DNA of 64,000 nucleotides from Leuctra nigra (Eukaryota > Arthropoda > Insecta > Plecoptera > Leuctridae). The DNA lies in contig OW203762.1 in NCBI GenBank assembly GCA_934045905.1, positions 17,702,345 to 17,766,344 on the forward strand. The letters run 5' to 3'. This document shows, piece after piece, positions 24,599-35,829 of this stretch (the first letter of the stretch is position 1; every line of letters begins with the position of its first letter). The notes under the pieces were generated by a model, which saw nothing but the letters and a program-made list of their open reading frames with translations, was not told the origin of the DNA and made no database searches. Position numbers and translations under genes: made by a program.

Positions 24599-25748
24599 TT
24601 GAGCGAGCGAAGCGAGCGACTCCATTTGGCTCTTTTAGCACGGACCTCTGTTTTTTTTTTTGTTTTTTTTTTGTTTTTGTTTTTGTATGCTAAAGGAAGC
24701 AATAGAAGTCGCACCGTTTCACCGATCGACCTGAAATTTTGCACACATGTAAAGACAACCTTCTCTGTTTGCAGACCCAATTTTTTTTTGAAATCCATCC
24801 ATTGGTTCATTGTTAAAATAAGTATCTCCTGATAGCCTAAAAAATGAAAATGGTCTTCGAGAAATGTGATCAAACTCATATTTAGCATGGTCAGTAAGAC
24901 CAACAATGTCACTTATTTTACCAATTTTCAGCCGAATCTGTCAAGAAAGTATGCACTTATTGACATTTTTAATAGCTGTCAGAAATGAAACATTGAAAAT
25001 GAATGTCTTTCCAATGCAACTGAATCTGATTTGCTTTAGGTACAAGAGTGTTTTGATGGTATGTACACTTTTTTAGTGAAAAGCAGATATTTTTATGTGT
25101 ATTGAGTTGATCAAATTTGAATAATTCAATTTGGATCATAGTTTCCAACAAATCATTTCGAGTTTTTAAGGACCTTGATTGTCTTTTCGTCAATTCGTAG
25201 TTCTGATGGCCGTGCCTCCCGTGTTTCTACTTGGCTGATTTTGCATCCAGGAGTGATTAGAAACATAAGCTCACATTTCAATAATATCATTGGGTGGCGT
25301 TTGTTCTCTTCTAGCGTTCACACGTCATTCCAAATCTCTCCTACATTGTGCTTATTTTCGTTGATAATTTTGGCAATTTGGTGTACTTTGTGAAGGTATT
25401 AGTAAAATTGAATCGCTTTTAAAGCATAGATATTAGGTATCTACAGTTTTTGTCCAGGGGATTGATTATTTCAAATTATTTTCTTCTTGGAAACGTTGGA
25501 TTTATTCCGTTTCTGAGCTTCTGTCTAGCCTGACATTTCCTTGAAGGTTAGGTATATCTCGGGTAATATTACACATTAATGGTGGTCATACAATGACACA
25601 TTGTTTTATATTGATTCAGTGGATCGTAGTTTGCTTTCAGTTTGACTTAAAATAATGTTTTCTGTGTGTTAACGAACGCATATTCGGTTAATGTTTGCGC
25701 ACGTGTCGTGCTCGCTCATTCAACGCGTTACACAGAGCGTTTTCCTAG
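24599..25748 (+). mobile_element. Helitron-like non-autonomous element
   Basis: The 3' end has the Helitron layout: a hairpin AACGC (25722-25726) with GCGTT (25737-25741), then CTAG (25745-25748) followed by T. Upstream lie GAGCGAGCGAAGCGAGCGAC at 24600 and a body starting CGCACCGTTTCACCGATC that recurs at 48130-48620 with about the same order of words, so it is a dispersed family. No Rep/helicase frame is present. The left boundary is uncertain and I have placed it at the GAGCGAGCG word. Confidence 0.55.
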
Positions 25749-27460
25749 TTTATATAATGCAAGTCTAGCTTTTCAAGATTTATTAAATATTTATTAGTCC
25801 CACCGATTTCCTCTCTAATATACTTTGTGTAAAAATGCTTCAAAGAGAAACGAATGAATATTCTAACCAAAGCTTGTCGCGATCATCGCCTAGATATTCA
25901 GCGGTTGCGCGGTGCACCTGTTTTTGCAAGGATAATAATATCATCATAAACTTATTTAACTCGTACCAAGGTATATACTGGAGTGAGTAGTTATACTACC
26001 TTTGTCGGGGTTGTTTTGTACCACAGTGCTTTGTTCTCGAAACCACCGCTAAGCCATCTCGAACCCGGGATGGCGGACTTCCTGATTGTTTATAACGCCG
26101 TGGTTTTAGGGGATCTTTACGATAATAGGAGAGTAAAATATTTCAAAGTACTATATGCCATTTAATATGCTAGATTAGTCTTTGAAAGAAGAAAAACCGA
26201 TTACATTAAGTCAACGTCTCTTTCTACTAATAGAGAAAAAAATAATATTCATATCCAATTCATATGTTGAATTCTATAAGCGAGTATTAGTTACAAATAA
26301 ACTCTGGTTTTAATATTGTTTTAACTTAAACAGGCATCATGTATTTGTACAATTAATTGACATTGACAACAGCTTTAGGATCTGTTTATTGACCCTGTTT
26401 AAAGCGTGCGTTAAAATTATCCTCTCGTTAGTAATTGATTTATTTTAACATAGCAAACGAGAGGTCAACTTTAACGAATACTTTACCTAGAGGTAGTCTA
26501 GCATTTAGAGTTTATGACACAAATTGACGGAACTAATATATTTATAATTATACCAAAACAGAACATTTATAATAATTTATTATTGATATAGTATTTAGAT
26601 CTTAAATTACGGATAATTTTCCAATAATGGAAAATTATTCTCATTAGCAGGCCATATACATCTTTTTCTAAACTTGTAATTCAAAAGCATTCAATTTCAT
26701 TCATACCTGTAGGCACTCCTTTGATATTTCATCTAAATCACGTTCATGAATACAAGCTGAGGTTTCCAAGTCGGTTCATGCCTTCGCTCTGTGAAATGAA
26801 AGTAACCTCAATTTTACGCTCCTCTAAAACGAAAACGTGTCAACAGCAGCCTCAAAGGCTTCTCTGAAGATCTCGCTAAACTCTCATGTCAGAAAATATG
26901 TAACTTTCTATGGTTTGTATACATTCGACAATTGATTCATTGACTGCATTTCGAGGTACATACCTAGTTTATATTGGCGTATTTTGTGTAAATTTTGTAC
27001 TCAAATTAGGAAAAATAATTGCTAAAATCAATTATCAAGTTGAGTCTTTACTTTGTTACTTCTTTGCACAGAGTGTACAATGAGATGTCTATCAAGCATC
27101 CATATTCTTTTATCAAATCCCCAAAACCGCACAAACCCCAACAAAAAGTTAATTCAGATGATTGATTCCTAAAGTAGAATCGCTTTCCGTTCTTCTTAGC
27201 CCCTACTCCCTGATGTTATGTTCTCCATGTCATGTTCCTATCTCCTCCTTATCGTATTCATTTTGCACTCGTCTACTTTCCCTCGATCTTCATGAAGAAA
27301 AGAGCGTGACGCCGTCTTCAGATTATGATTAACTTTTTTCTCTGCAATTTGAAAAACGTTTGCCTATTTTAACTCGTCTCGTAATTACATTGAAAAGGCT
27401 GTTCAGAAGAATTTTGTGTATCCTCTTGCTGATTTTATCATCGTCTGGAGCGGGAGGGGT
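25749..27460. other. Intergenic DNA, nothing recognised
   Basis: No exon, RNA gene or repeat boundary is seen. A short open frame at 25983-26165 has no supporting context. Confidence 0.4.
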
Positions 27461-27472
27461 GAAGTATTCCGT

Positions 27473-27537
27473 TATATAAAGGAAAACCTTAACTTCCGGT
27501 CCATTTCATCAGTTTCCGGTTGGCGTGACGTCACGCC
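27473..27537 (+). promoter_or_regulatory. Candidate core promoter: TATA box, initiator, CRE palindrome
   Basis: TATATAAAGG at 27473-27482 is followed 33-36 bases later by an initiator-like TCATCAGTT (27506-27514). Just downstream is a perfect 16-bp palindrome, GGCGTGACGTCACGCC (27522-27537), centred on a CRE/ATF site. The following 60 bases are GC-rich, in contrast to the surroundings, and lead to an ATG at 27596. A 34-codon frame follows it and is not recognised. It could be the promoter and first exon of the gene whose signal-peptide exon lies at 29.67 kb, but I found no convincing donor. Confidence 0.4.
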
Positions 27538-27540
27538 GTC

Positions 27541-28870
27541 GGGAACACGTCGCTCAGCGCTCACGCGACGTCTGCGGCGGCGTTTCAAACTAAACATGGT
27601 TTCGACATGGTTCTCTACAGCTTCATTCCATCAGCGTTCTGATAGTTTTCGCCTTTACAGGCTCTTGATCGTATTTGCTTCCAAGTCACATATTATTTAA
27701 TTTGGTATTTGTAACAAAATCCGAATTAGTGTGCATTATTATTATCATCAATTTAAAGATACTTTATTGCACTCTCATTGCACCTAAGGCTATGAGTAAA
27801 TGTTTATTGGCGTAATAAAATTACTCGCATAAAAACTAAACACTATGGTAATTGGACACATGAAGGTAGTGCAAACATAAACATATGCACCTAGAGTGGT
27901 CGGTTTACCATGTGCTCTATCACTAACTAGAAGCTGCACTACTAGATTCCATCGTCACTGGTACTTTATTTATCATCACTCAACATGCCATCAAGATAAG
28001 ATGTCTCCCACTCTGTCTTAGGTATTTCTGGGGGATATCATTTAGACAACCTATTATCTAAAGAAAATAGGTCATGGATACAGTCAGTCACAGGTAGTAC
28101 GAAAACAAAGACTTTATTTATGTAAAAGTTTACTCGCCCTAAACACATCCTTCCTCTCAGAAAAAAAAACAAGAATAAACACCTATAGCACTCAATGAGT
28201 AAGACTTAAACGTGCCCTAACCATTATCTTGCGGGTACACAATCACACAAAAAACAAGTCCCCTGCCCGTAATGAAAGACTCCATCTTACTGTACGTTTT
28301 ACTGCAATAAAGTACCCTACTTCTCCGATGTCACCTTATAAGTGGGAATCCTGTGAGAGCCGGAACGTCACCCGGCATACGAGAGACCGATGTTGACAGG
28401 GTGAATGCAATAAACGTTACATCAGCTCCCCCTCCCCTCCCCCGACCCACCCCCCCCCCCCCCACCCCGCGTGGAAGCGAGACGCGAGGCGTGACTCTGC
28501 AAGTCGATGGGCAAAGTGTTTCACCACCCTAGTCGCTAAGAATGTTGACTTGGAACACTTTACTGTACATTGTGCCAGGAGATAAGGTTTGCTTCTTGGC
28601 GGTTGGTAATGTTTATGAGGAGACAGCTCGTTCATTTAGTACGAAAACTCTTTAAACTAGGCTTTTTAGCGTGTTTAGGTTTTGTTCATTGGATAAACAT
28701 TGGGAATGAAATGGGGCGTTTGATTTTGAGAGGGAGTTACTTGTGATACGGGGACAAAGTTTCTCTGAGGAAGATCTGAGAAGTTAAAGTTACGAGATGT
28801 CTTAGGGTTTCTGACACTTCTGAAACTAAACCAGGATCGTGTTTCGTTGCTTTGATACAGCTGGTTTTGA
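27541..28870. other. No gene supported
   Basis: Mixed AT-rich sequence with a C-run near 28449-28463. If the promoter at 27.5 kb and the exon at 29.67 kb belong together, this is part of a first intron. Confidence 0.35.
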
Positions 28871-28882
28871 CGTGATGAGGAT

Positions 28883-29215
28883 GACGTTGACGATCATGAT
28901 CATGATATCGATGATGGTGACGACGACGATGATATTGATGATAATGACGAGGAAGGCGATGATTTTGACGAAAATGAAGATATTTATAAAGACGATCACG
29001 ATGACGATGACGTTGACGATCATGATTATGATATCGCTGATGATGACGAAGACGATGATATTGTTGATAATGACGAGGAAGGCGATGATTTTGACGATAA
29101 TGAAGATATTTATAAAGACGATCACGATGACGATGACGTTGACGATTATGATTATGATATCGATGATGATGACGACGACGATGATATTGATGATAATGAA
29201 GGCATTTACGAGACG
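28883..29215 (+). repeat. 126-bp tandem repeat, Asp-codon rich, 2.6 copies
   Basis: Units begin with GACGTTGACGAT at 28883, 29009 and 29135, exactly 126 bases (42 codons) apart. One frame is open for about 115 codons and encodes mostly Asp with the recurrent words DDNDEEGDDF and NEDIYKDDHD. It has no ATG and follows an in-frame TGA near 28868. The period is a multiple of three and changes between copies are mild. This may be a microsatellite expansion or a broken acidic coding repeat; no gene is called. Confidence 0.75.
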
Positions 29216-29299
29216 GTGATGTTGACAATGACGATAATTATCATGATATTATTGTTATCGCGACGATGATGATGATAAAGATAATAATGAATCGATTTC

Positions 29300-29300
29300 T

Positions 29301-29388
<88 letters not shown>

Positions 29389-29430
29389 ACGATGACGGTG
29401 ACGATGCCGATGACGATGACGATTACGATT
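29300..29430. repeat. GATGAC hexanucleotide microsatellite
   Basis: About 20 near-perfect GATGAC units run through this stretch, with interruptions (GCCGATGAC, GGTGAC, GATTAC) toward the right end. The long Met-Thr frame on one strand and the Ile-Val frame on the other are reading-frame artefacts of the repeat. Confidence 0.9.
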
Positions 29431-29667
29431 ACGATCATTATATTATTGATATCAATGACGAATAACGGTGACGACGATGATGATAAAGATGACATATGAA
29501 GACATTTGTGATGACGATGACGATGTAATTACGAAATAATTTTCGAATATGTACGATTATGACGACGACGACGAATACAACGACGAAAGTATAACAATGA
29601 CGATCGATGGCAATGGTTATTTAAAACGTATGAACGACACTAAATACCCGTGTTTCTTCTGTTTCAG

Positions 29668-29793
29668 ACTTTGTTCCGATGACTGGGATCGCGACCGGAA
29701 GTGACGTCATCTGAAGTCGACCTTCAAGTTGCTCTTCGAAGATGGCGCAACTTTGGACATGCGTTTTGACTTTATTCAGCGTAGAACTAGTCG
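29668..29793 (+). CDS. 5' exon of a secreted or membrane protein (partial gene)
   Basis: A good acceptor (TTTCTTCTGTTTCAG, ending 29667) is followed by a 5' leader, then ATG at 29742 in a favourable context (CGAAGATGG). The next 17 codons encode a hydrophobic start, MAQLWTCVLTLFSVELV, and end at a perfect donor (G/GTGAGT, 29793/29794) in phase 1. A short start exon that codes for most of a signal peptide and breaks in phase 1 is typical of insect secreted and immunoglobulin-superfamily genes, but the family cannot be told from 17 residues. I found no convincing following exon in the remaining 34 kb, so the next intron is long or the exon was missed. The leader also holds an upstream ORF and an ETS-CRE composite, so transcription may instead begin near 29666. 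Confidence 0.6.
29679..29714 (+). promoter_or_regulatory. Upstream ORF in the leader of the signal-peptide exon
   Basis: ATG at 29679 opens a 12-codon frame (MTGIATGSDVI, stop TGA at 29712-29714) that ends 27 bases before the main ATG. A frame of this size can reduce or condition translation of the main frame. It exists only if transcripts include this leader. Confidence 0.45.
29694..29710 (+). promoter_or_regulatory. Composite ETS-CRE site
   Basis: ACCGGAAGT overlaps TGACGTCAT, a known arrangement in animal promoters in which ETS and CREB/ATF factors bind side by side. Its place inside the proposed leader suggests this exon may lie at a transcription start rather than only after a splice acceptor. 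Confidence 0.4.
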
Positions 29794-30850
29794 GTGAGTT
29801 GTCATTAAAAATAATTACTAATTTCTCTGACGTTCAAAAACTATTTAAAAACCTAATTATATTTATTCGCCAATTTTGTAATCATCAAATATGACAACAG
29901 TTAAAATAATTTGATAATTATTTTGTTGATTTACGTTCCTCTATTATTGCGAATCCTCATTAAAGTGTTCCGACATTTTAATGACAAAACAAATTTGTTT
30001 GTTAAAATGGTTCACATTTCAGTACTTGCTTTGTATTTAGCGCAGTTGCATGTCGACGGTGTCAGTTTTTAGCGAAACGCAATCAATGTAAAGTTCCAAC
30101 TCAATTGTGTTTTCGACGGAGTTTGAAATAAAACGCGTTGCAACTGAGTACTGGTGAATAACTGATAATGCAAATCGATTAAATGTCAATTAACATTTTG
30201 CCACAATTTGACGCCGTTTAGCTGTGCGATTTAGTGGAGTAAAAGCAGAGGTAAAACCGCGATGGTATTTAGAAGTTAATTCAAGCTGCGATGTTGCTTT
30301 GAATGGTTTGAATTACGGCACACCAGTCACACACTGCAAATTCTCGGCAACCAAACCTGAATCACTGAGTATTTTGTAGAAATACGTGATATATTTTACT
30401 AGAAAAAAGTGTAGATCTCGTAAGGGGATAGGTTTGTTTTGATCGTTTCTTGTTTTGATCAACTGAAAAAACAAATTATAATAAATGTGTTTTTTATTAT
30501 CAAGTATTTTTTTATTTATTAAAACGATAAAATTTGATTAAATATTACCAAACCCTTTATAAAAATGTAAAACAAAATACTTTTTCCATATTAAGACACG
30601 TCTAGAAACTTAATTTTTTACTTTGAGATGTTTATGGAATAGGTAATACTGTATTTTTAATTTAAATTAAGGTAATGGTATAAAGCTCAAAAGAAAAAAA
30701 AATTGTTTTGAAAACAAATTTTCCTAAAAATATGAGCTGATTTGTATAAGATGAGTTGACTTAGGGTCTGGGAGCTGTTGTCAGATGCAGACGATGTTTC
30801 TTCGGTTGACGCTCCTAGTGTTGATGTTGGCCCCCAAAAGGGCCGTTTAA
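29794..30850. other. Probable intron sequence, nothing recognised
   Basis: AT-rich DNA directly after the strong donor at 29794. No downstream exon with a phase-1 acceptor was found here. Confidence 0.4.
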
Positions 30851-30890
30851 CACGACGTTTCGACAGACGTGGCTCTGTCATCTTCAGGTG
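30851..30890 (-). repeat. Hammerhead-like motif of a Penelope-type element
   Basis: On the minus strand CTGAAGA is followed by a five-base stem GACAG/CTGTC and then GAAACG. This matches the CTGANGA-stem-GAAA core of the hammerhead-like motifs described in Penelope-like retroelement termini. One T intervenes between CTGAAGA and the stem, so self-cleavage is uncertain. The flanking minus-strand frame shows no reverse transcriptase. Confidence 0.5.
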
Positions 30891-33242
30891 AATGATGTAT
30901 GTTGACATAATCTTAAACAAATGAGCAAATCAGGTCGAAGAATTTACGAAAGTTACGAATTCTTCGATCCCCCCCCCCCCCCCCTTCCCCACTCCCTATG
31001 ACATATCATCAACGGAATAAAAGTTTAGTAAGGCGATCACAAATAAAAAGGAAAGTTATTTTAATTACTCTTAAATCTTCATACGTTTTTGCTTATACAA
31101 TTATGTCACAATGATAAAAGTGAAATAAATTATTCAGAATTATTATCAATATAGCATATTTACCTAAGCTTATTATGAATATCTTCCAACATAGTTGCCA
31201 CAATTCTTATCAGTTGGCCAGTGTTGTCAGACCTGAGTTCTAAACGAAAGCCATCTGTCTTTGTCAAGATGTATTAGTTAAGTTAAATATCAGCGTATTG
31301 TTCGTGCAGTTCGCGAATACAAGATCATTAATACAATAAGAAGCGCTCTTTGTAAGATTGGATTGATAACGATTTTCAAGCGCTGAGCAAATTTACACGA
31401 GATTTTCATGAACTTCTTGTTCGCTGCAAAAGACAATAAAGAGAAGTTAATATCATGCCTAACAATCACCTCGAGGAAATCTCGAGAGATATTTAACTAC
31501 AAGAATTCTGAAATTCAGCTGCGCCTTTAAAGTAACTACTAAAAGATGATTTTATTGTATTATATAATGTTTGAATTAAAATTTGCACGGATTTTTGTAT
31601 ATGCTTAAAAATCGTGTACTTTATAATAGAGACAATACGATATAATGCAATAATTATCAAATTTAAATGATCGTTATTTCCTATATAAAATACTAGAGAA
31701 TCTGTCTCTTTTTCCAAAAATTAAAAATCTTATGTCAACATGAAACAGGTTTACTCTATAAAAAATATAACAAAAATGTTCGTCATATTTGTAAAGAAAT
31801 TTGTTTTAAACATAAGGTCTCATTCAAGCCTGAAATACAATGTCTTTGTTTTCTGTAAAATAATAAATACGAGTAAAGTATCGCTAATTTCCTCAAGTAA
31901 TGATTGAATTTGATTGTGAGCTGATTCAAGGGTAAGCAGTATGTTAGGACGAAGTTTAGTTTACATCCCAACAGATGAAAATTAACCCATGTTGTACCTT
32001 TAAACGCGAGGAATTTGACGAAAACGTAAACCAATATTATTGACCGCGACAGGATTCTAACTTATACTCCTGAATTTCATTAACGTAGACATTTACGTGG
32101 ACTCTCACAAACTCCAATACCTACACAAAATTTGTGAAAATATATTTTATTATTATATTGTCGCATTAGTATACTTCGAAATTCTGTTCGAAATATAAAT
32201 GGAACATGCCTACTATGCGAAAGATAATAAACCATGCAGATTATGATGTAATTCCAGAATATTATTGTTGTTGGTTTTATTATTGTGACCGAGAGAATTA
32301 TATTATTAACTCGGTCACGAGAGCTAATAAAAACTTAATTATTTTACGTTCTAAATCCTTGTTGGAATCCCACACGCAGCACAAAGCAACTCCTCTCTTC
32401 CTATCAACCAAAATCATTTTCAACCTCCTCTCTTGTTTGATTTTTCACCCGCTTTCGGAAGAAACACGCCTCAATACCGATCCCATTTCAATATATTCAC
32501 GGTATTCTGGATAGAAGAATGTTCTTGAAGAATGGCCAAGTTGAGCGCATTCCAAGCATTAATCAAGGGACTAATCTGCCTCTCCATGGAACGCTCTTTA
32601 TAGCGCGTTCTATCTGAATGCAAGGGATTTCAATGCTGAGGTTTATGCTCAAATCCTTGCCAGTCAAAGGAAAGCGTTTTGCCGGTCGATAAAGGGAATA
32701 AACAATACAAGTTTCAAGCTCTAAGCCGAGCGCATCGCGACGTGGAAGTCGTGGAGAATGCCAGGAGATTGATTAATATCATCGAATTAGAGATAGAAAA
32801 TATTATGTCTCGTTCCAGAACTCTAGTGGCATGTTCACGGAATTATCTAAGCCATGAAATGTGGTCTCGCGATGCCCTAATTGGAAACGTTATCTGTATT
32901 CCAGCATAATTGAATACATACTCGGCATGTTTATGTAAGCAATAATCAGAAATTTGCGTCTACTTTTTTAATATTTTGTAATTTTATAATATCTGCGATT
33001 TTGGTTTAGAATTTTAGTTTTACATTATAAATAAAATATGTAGCCATCATCAAAATAATTCTGTAATTGCATTGAAATCAATTATTCCTTTTAATTGAGG
33101 AATATTACAATTGGTGGCATATGAGGGACTGGATAACATTTGTTCAATCCTTCTCTGCACGATGTTTTATAATAATATGAACACAAATATAATAACTTAC
33201 ATAACTTAACACGGAATATAGAGTTCCTCGTATAAGATTGTT
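30891..33242. other. No gene supported
   Basis: AT-rich DNA with a run of 16 C at 30969-30984. Short open frames at 32206-32514 and 32679-32909 show no domain or splice context. Confidence 0.4.
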
Positions 33243-34054
33243 GCCGGCACCTCCACTTCAAAATATTTCTCAAACATAGAGCTGTAGTTTCTGCAACAGC
33301 AGATATGTACTGGCACCTCCACTTCAAAGTATTTCTCAAACATAGAGCTGTAGTTTCTGCAACAGCAGATGTGTACCGGCACCTCCACTTCACCAGCCAC
33401 TCGGATTAGTTCCCTGCAACATCAGATATGTACCGGCACCTCCACTTCACCAGCTACTTGGATTAGTTCCCTGCAACATCATATATGTACCGGCACTTCC
33501 ACTTCACCAGCCACGTGGCAGAGTTGTCTGCAACATCAGATATGTACCGGCACCTCCACTTCACCAGCCACTCGGTATAGTTCCCTGCAACATCAGATAT
33601 GTACCGGCACCTCCACTTCACCAGCCACTCGGTATAGTTCCCTGCAACATCATATATGTACCGGCACCTCCACTTCACCAGCCACTCGGTATAGTTGCCT
33701 GCAACATCAGATATGTACCGGCACCTCCACTTCACCAGCCACTCGGATTAGTTCCCTGCAACATCAGATAAGTACCGGCGCCTCCACTTCACCAGCCACT
33801 CGGATTAGTTGCCTTCAACATCAGATATGTACCGGCACCTCCACTTCACCAGCGACTCGGATTAGTTCCCTGCAACATCAGATATGTACCGGCACCTCCA
33901 CTTCACAAGCTACTCGGATTAGTTGCCTGAAACATCAGATATGTACCGGCACCTCCATTTCACCAGCCACTCGGATTAGTTGCCTGCAACATCAGATATG
34001 TACTGGCACCTCCACTTCACCAGCCACGTGGCAGAGTTTGTGCAACATCAGATT
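33243..34054. repeat. Minisatellite: two 66-bp units then about twelve 57-bp units
   Basis: The first two units are 66 bp and share their start (GGCACCTCCACTTCA) and end (GCAACAGCAGATRTGTAC) with the rest. From about 33369 the unit is 57 bp, with a variable centre that alternates between CGGATTAGTT, CGGTATAGTT and GTGGCAGAGTT types. Both periods are multiples of three, so a 259-codon plus frame and minus frames stay open. The frame has no upstream exon, and translation gives only a Thr/Ser-rich 19-residue repeat. Confidence 0.9.
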
Positions 34055-35589
34055 TTGCGGCTGCATGTCTGTTGCGTTAAAGTTCCTTCAAACTCAAACT
34101 TCTCAAGTTAAAACCGACGGAGAAATACGCCCTGAGAGGAAAATTTGATTTGCTTTCCCTTCCATCTAGTACCTAACTGGGTTATGAATGTTAAACATAG
34201 TCTTACAACGTTAGCAAAAGGAATTTAATTATTGTTTTACGAGAAATTCATAACCCTGAAAGTTGCGGTTTGTGTTTGTATCTTGTTATACATTAGCCCG
34301 AGGCGCTTGGCCCGCTACAGCGTTGGCGTCTTCATTCAATTAGGGACTCGATTATGACGTGAATAGTTCGGTTACTCGTCGCCATCTCGATGCTTGATTC
34401 TAACCACAAGGCTCTGCGCGCGCCGGAAATTCCCTTCAATCTTCCGAGAGCCAAAGGGAAATTCGAGACAAATTTGTTTCCCATCAATCGAACCTGAGAC
34501 GGTGGCGTCGAAACGAAAGTGAAATGTGTTTTCCGCCCGTTAAGAACCGGTAGAACGCTTTTCGCGGAAGTACAAAGTTGAAAACGATTTTGTTAATGAT
34601 TTCTGACTTCGCCGGTATATCGTCGAATCATGTTGTGAAGTAAATCAGCTTTATTAAATCTCCTTTGTAATGATAAAGAGGATTTAAATAATGGTTTTCA
34701 CTAATTGAACAAGTATTCTGAAAATTACGTAATAAATGTTTTGAACTTTCAGGGAGTGTAAACTTTCACAACAGGTATTAATGATTTAATTCTGTATAAC
34801 ATGATATATTTTGATAGACGAAATTATTTGTACTCAACTAGATATGAAAGATTTTACTAAAGTTTTGAATTGTCATTGACTGTTATAGTTTTTACTCAGG
34901 CAATATTGATTACTCAGCCAAACCTTCAACTGAGAAGATATTAAATATTTTGAAACTCTGGTCCAGGAATTTTCGTTTCATAAATTTGTAAAACTTTAAT
35001 TTTTATGATACTACTAGTATGTAAAATTGTTTACATATGAAAACATTAAAGTAGCTGGGAAGTGGGAAGTGCATTATATTATTTTAAGTCCGAATCTAAA
35101 TTAATGGCAGTTAATTTAGAATAATTCTCAATATTTGGAGACACTTTGCATGCAAGTCCGTCGTACTTCACCTCCAGAAATGTCCTTGCCAGTCGAGTAC
35201 AAAGTAGGGAAGTGGTCATCAAGCTAAATGACTCTTCGATCCAAAAACAAAGGTTCGAGTACAATTTGTGCCTGGACCATTTAGTAGTTCTCCTTGTCAC
35301 GCTGGAGACTGCTATGCCCTCTAATTTGTGCCTTGTTCGAATGACAAAGCTCACAGCAACTTGGCAATCAAGATCCAAGAATCTACTCGTGGGTGGGTGG
35401 GGGTTGAAGAAGGGGGAGGGTGGGGGGTTGCAACACACTTGAACCAAATCAAAATTATCAGTCAGCTTACATATAGGCTATGTGCTCTGTTAATATGCTG
35501 TTTTAATGGAATATTATGTATAGTAATTTTACATTATACCCAATGTGTTTCTCAAGAGTCGAATATTTCAATGAAAAAATATTTTTGTG
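34055..35589. other. No gene supported
   Basis: A GC-richer patch at 34300-34560 has no lasting open frame. Overlapping opposite-strand frames at 35079-35447 lie over a G-rich tract and show no coding signal. Confidence 0.4.
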
Positions 35590-35829
35590 CCTCAGAGGTA
35601 GAAGGCTGGAAGTCAATTTAAAAGGTTCGTTAAATGAGCTCAAAAACCAGTAACTCTGCCCTCTACTAATTAAGTTTGTAATGATGACATGAGTAATTTA
35701 AGAAAATACTACAATATAACGTATTTGTTGACATCTGTCAAATGAAAATTGATAGAACTTGATTACATCACTCCAAAAGTGTGCCACATAAAATCCTTAA
35801 AATAGACTTCCGGTCTTCTACCTCTGAGG
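35590..35829. mobile_element. MITE with CCTCAGAGGTAGAAG ends
   Basis: CCTCAGAGGTAGAAGGC at the left is mirrored by TCTTCTACCTCTGAGG at the right, and GGAAGTC/GACTTCC extends the symmetry. The 240-bp body has no coding capacity. Related sequence occurs at 46.08-46.25 kb (both ends) and as single ends near 10.55 and 40.86 kb, so it is a family. Transposon class is unknown. Confidence 0.7.

Noticed and set aside
28826..29499. Met-Thr, Ile-Val and His-Arg repeat frames
   Set aside because: They are alternate frames of the GATGAC and 126-bp repeats. None has a coding context.
33243..34054. CRISPR array
   Set aside because: There are no unique spacers: the units are contiguous and variable inside, as in a minisatellite, and the genome is eukaryotic.
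33369..34148. A 259-codon plus-strand frame as a gene
   Set aside because: It lies almost wholly within the 57-bp array, whose period is a multiple of three, and opposite-strand frames are open for the same reason. There is no promoter or splice context.
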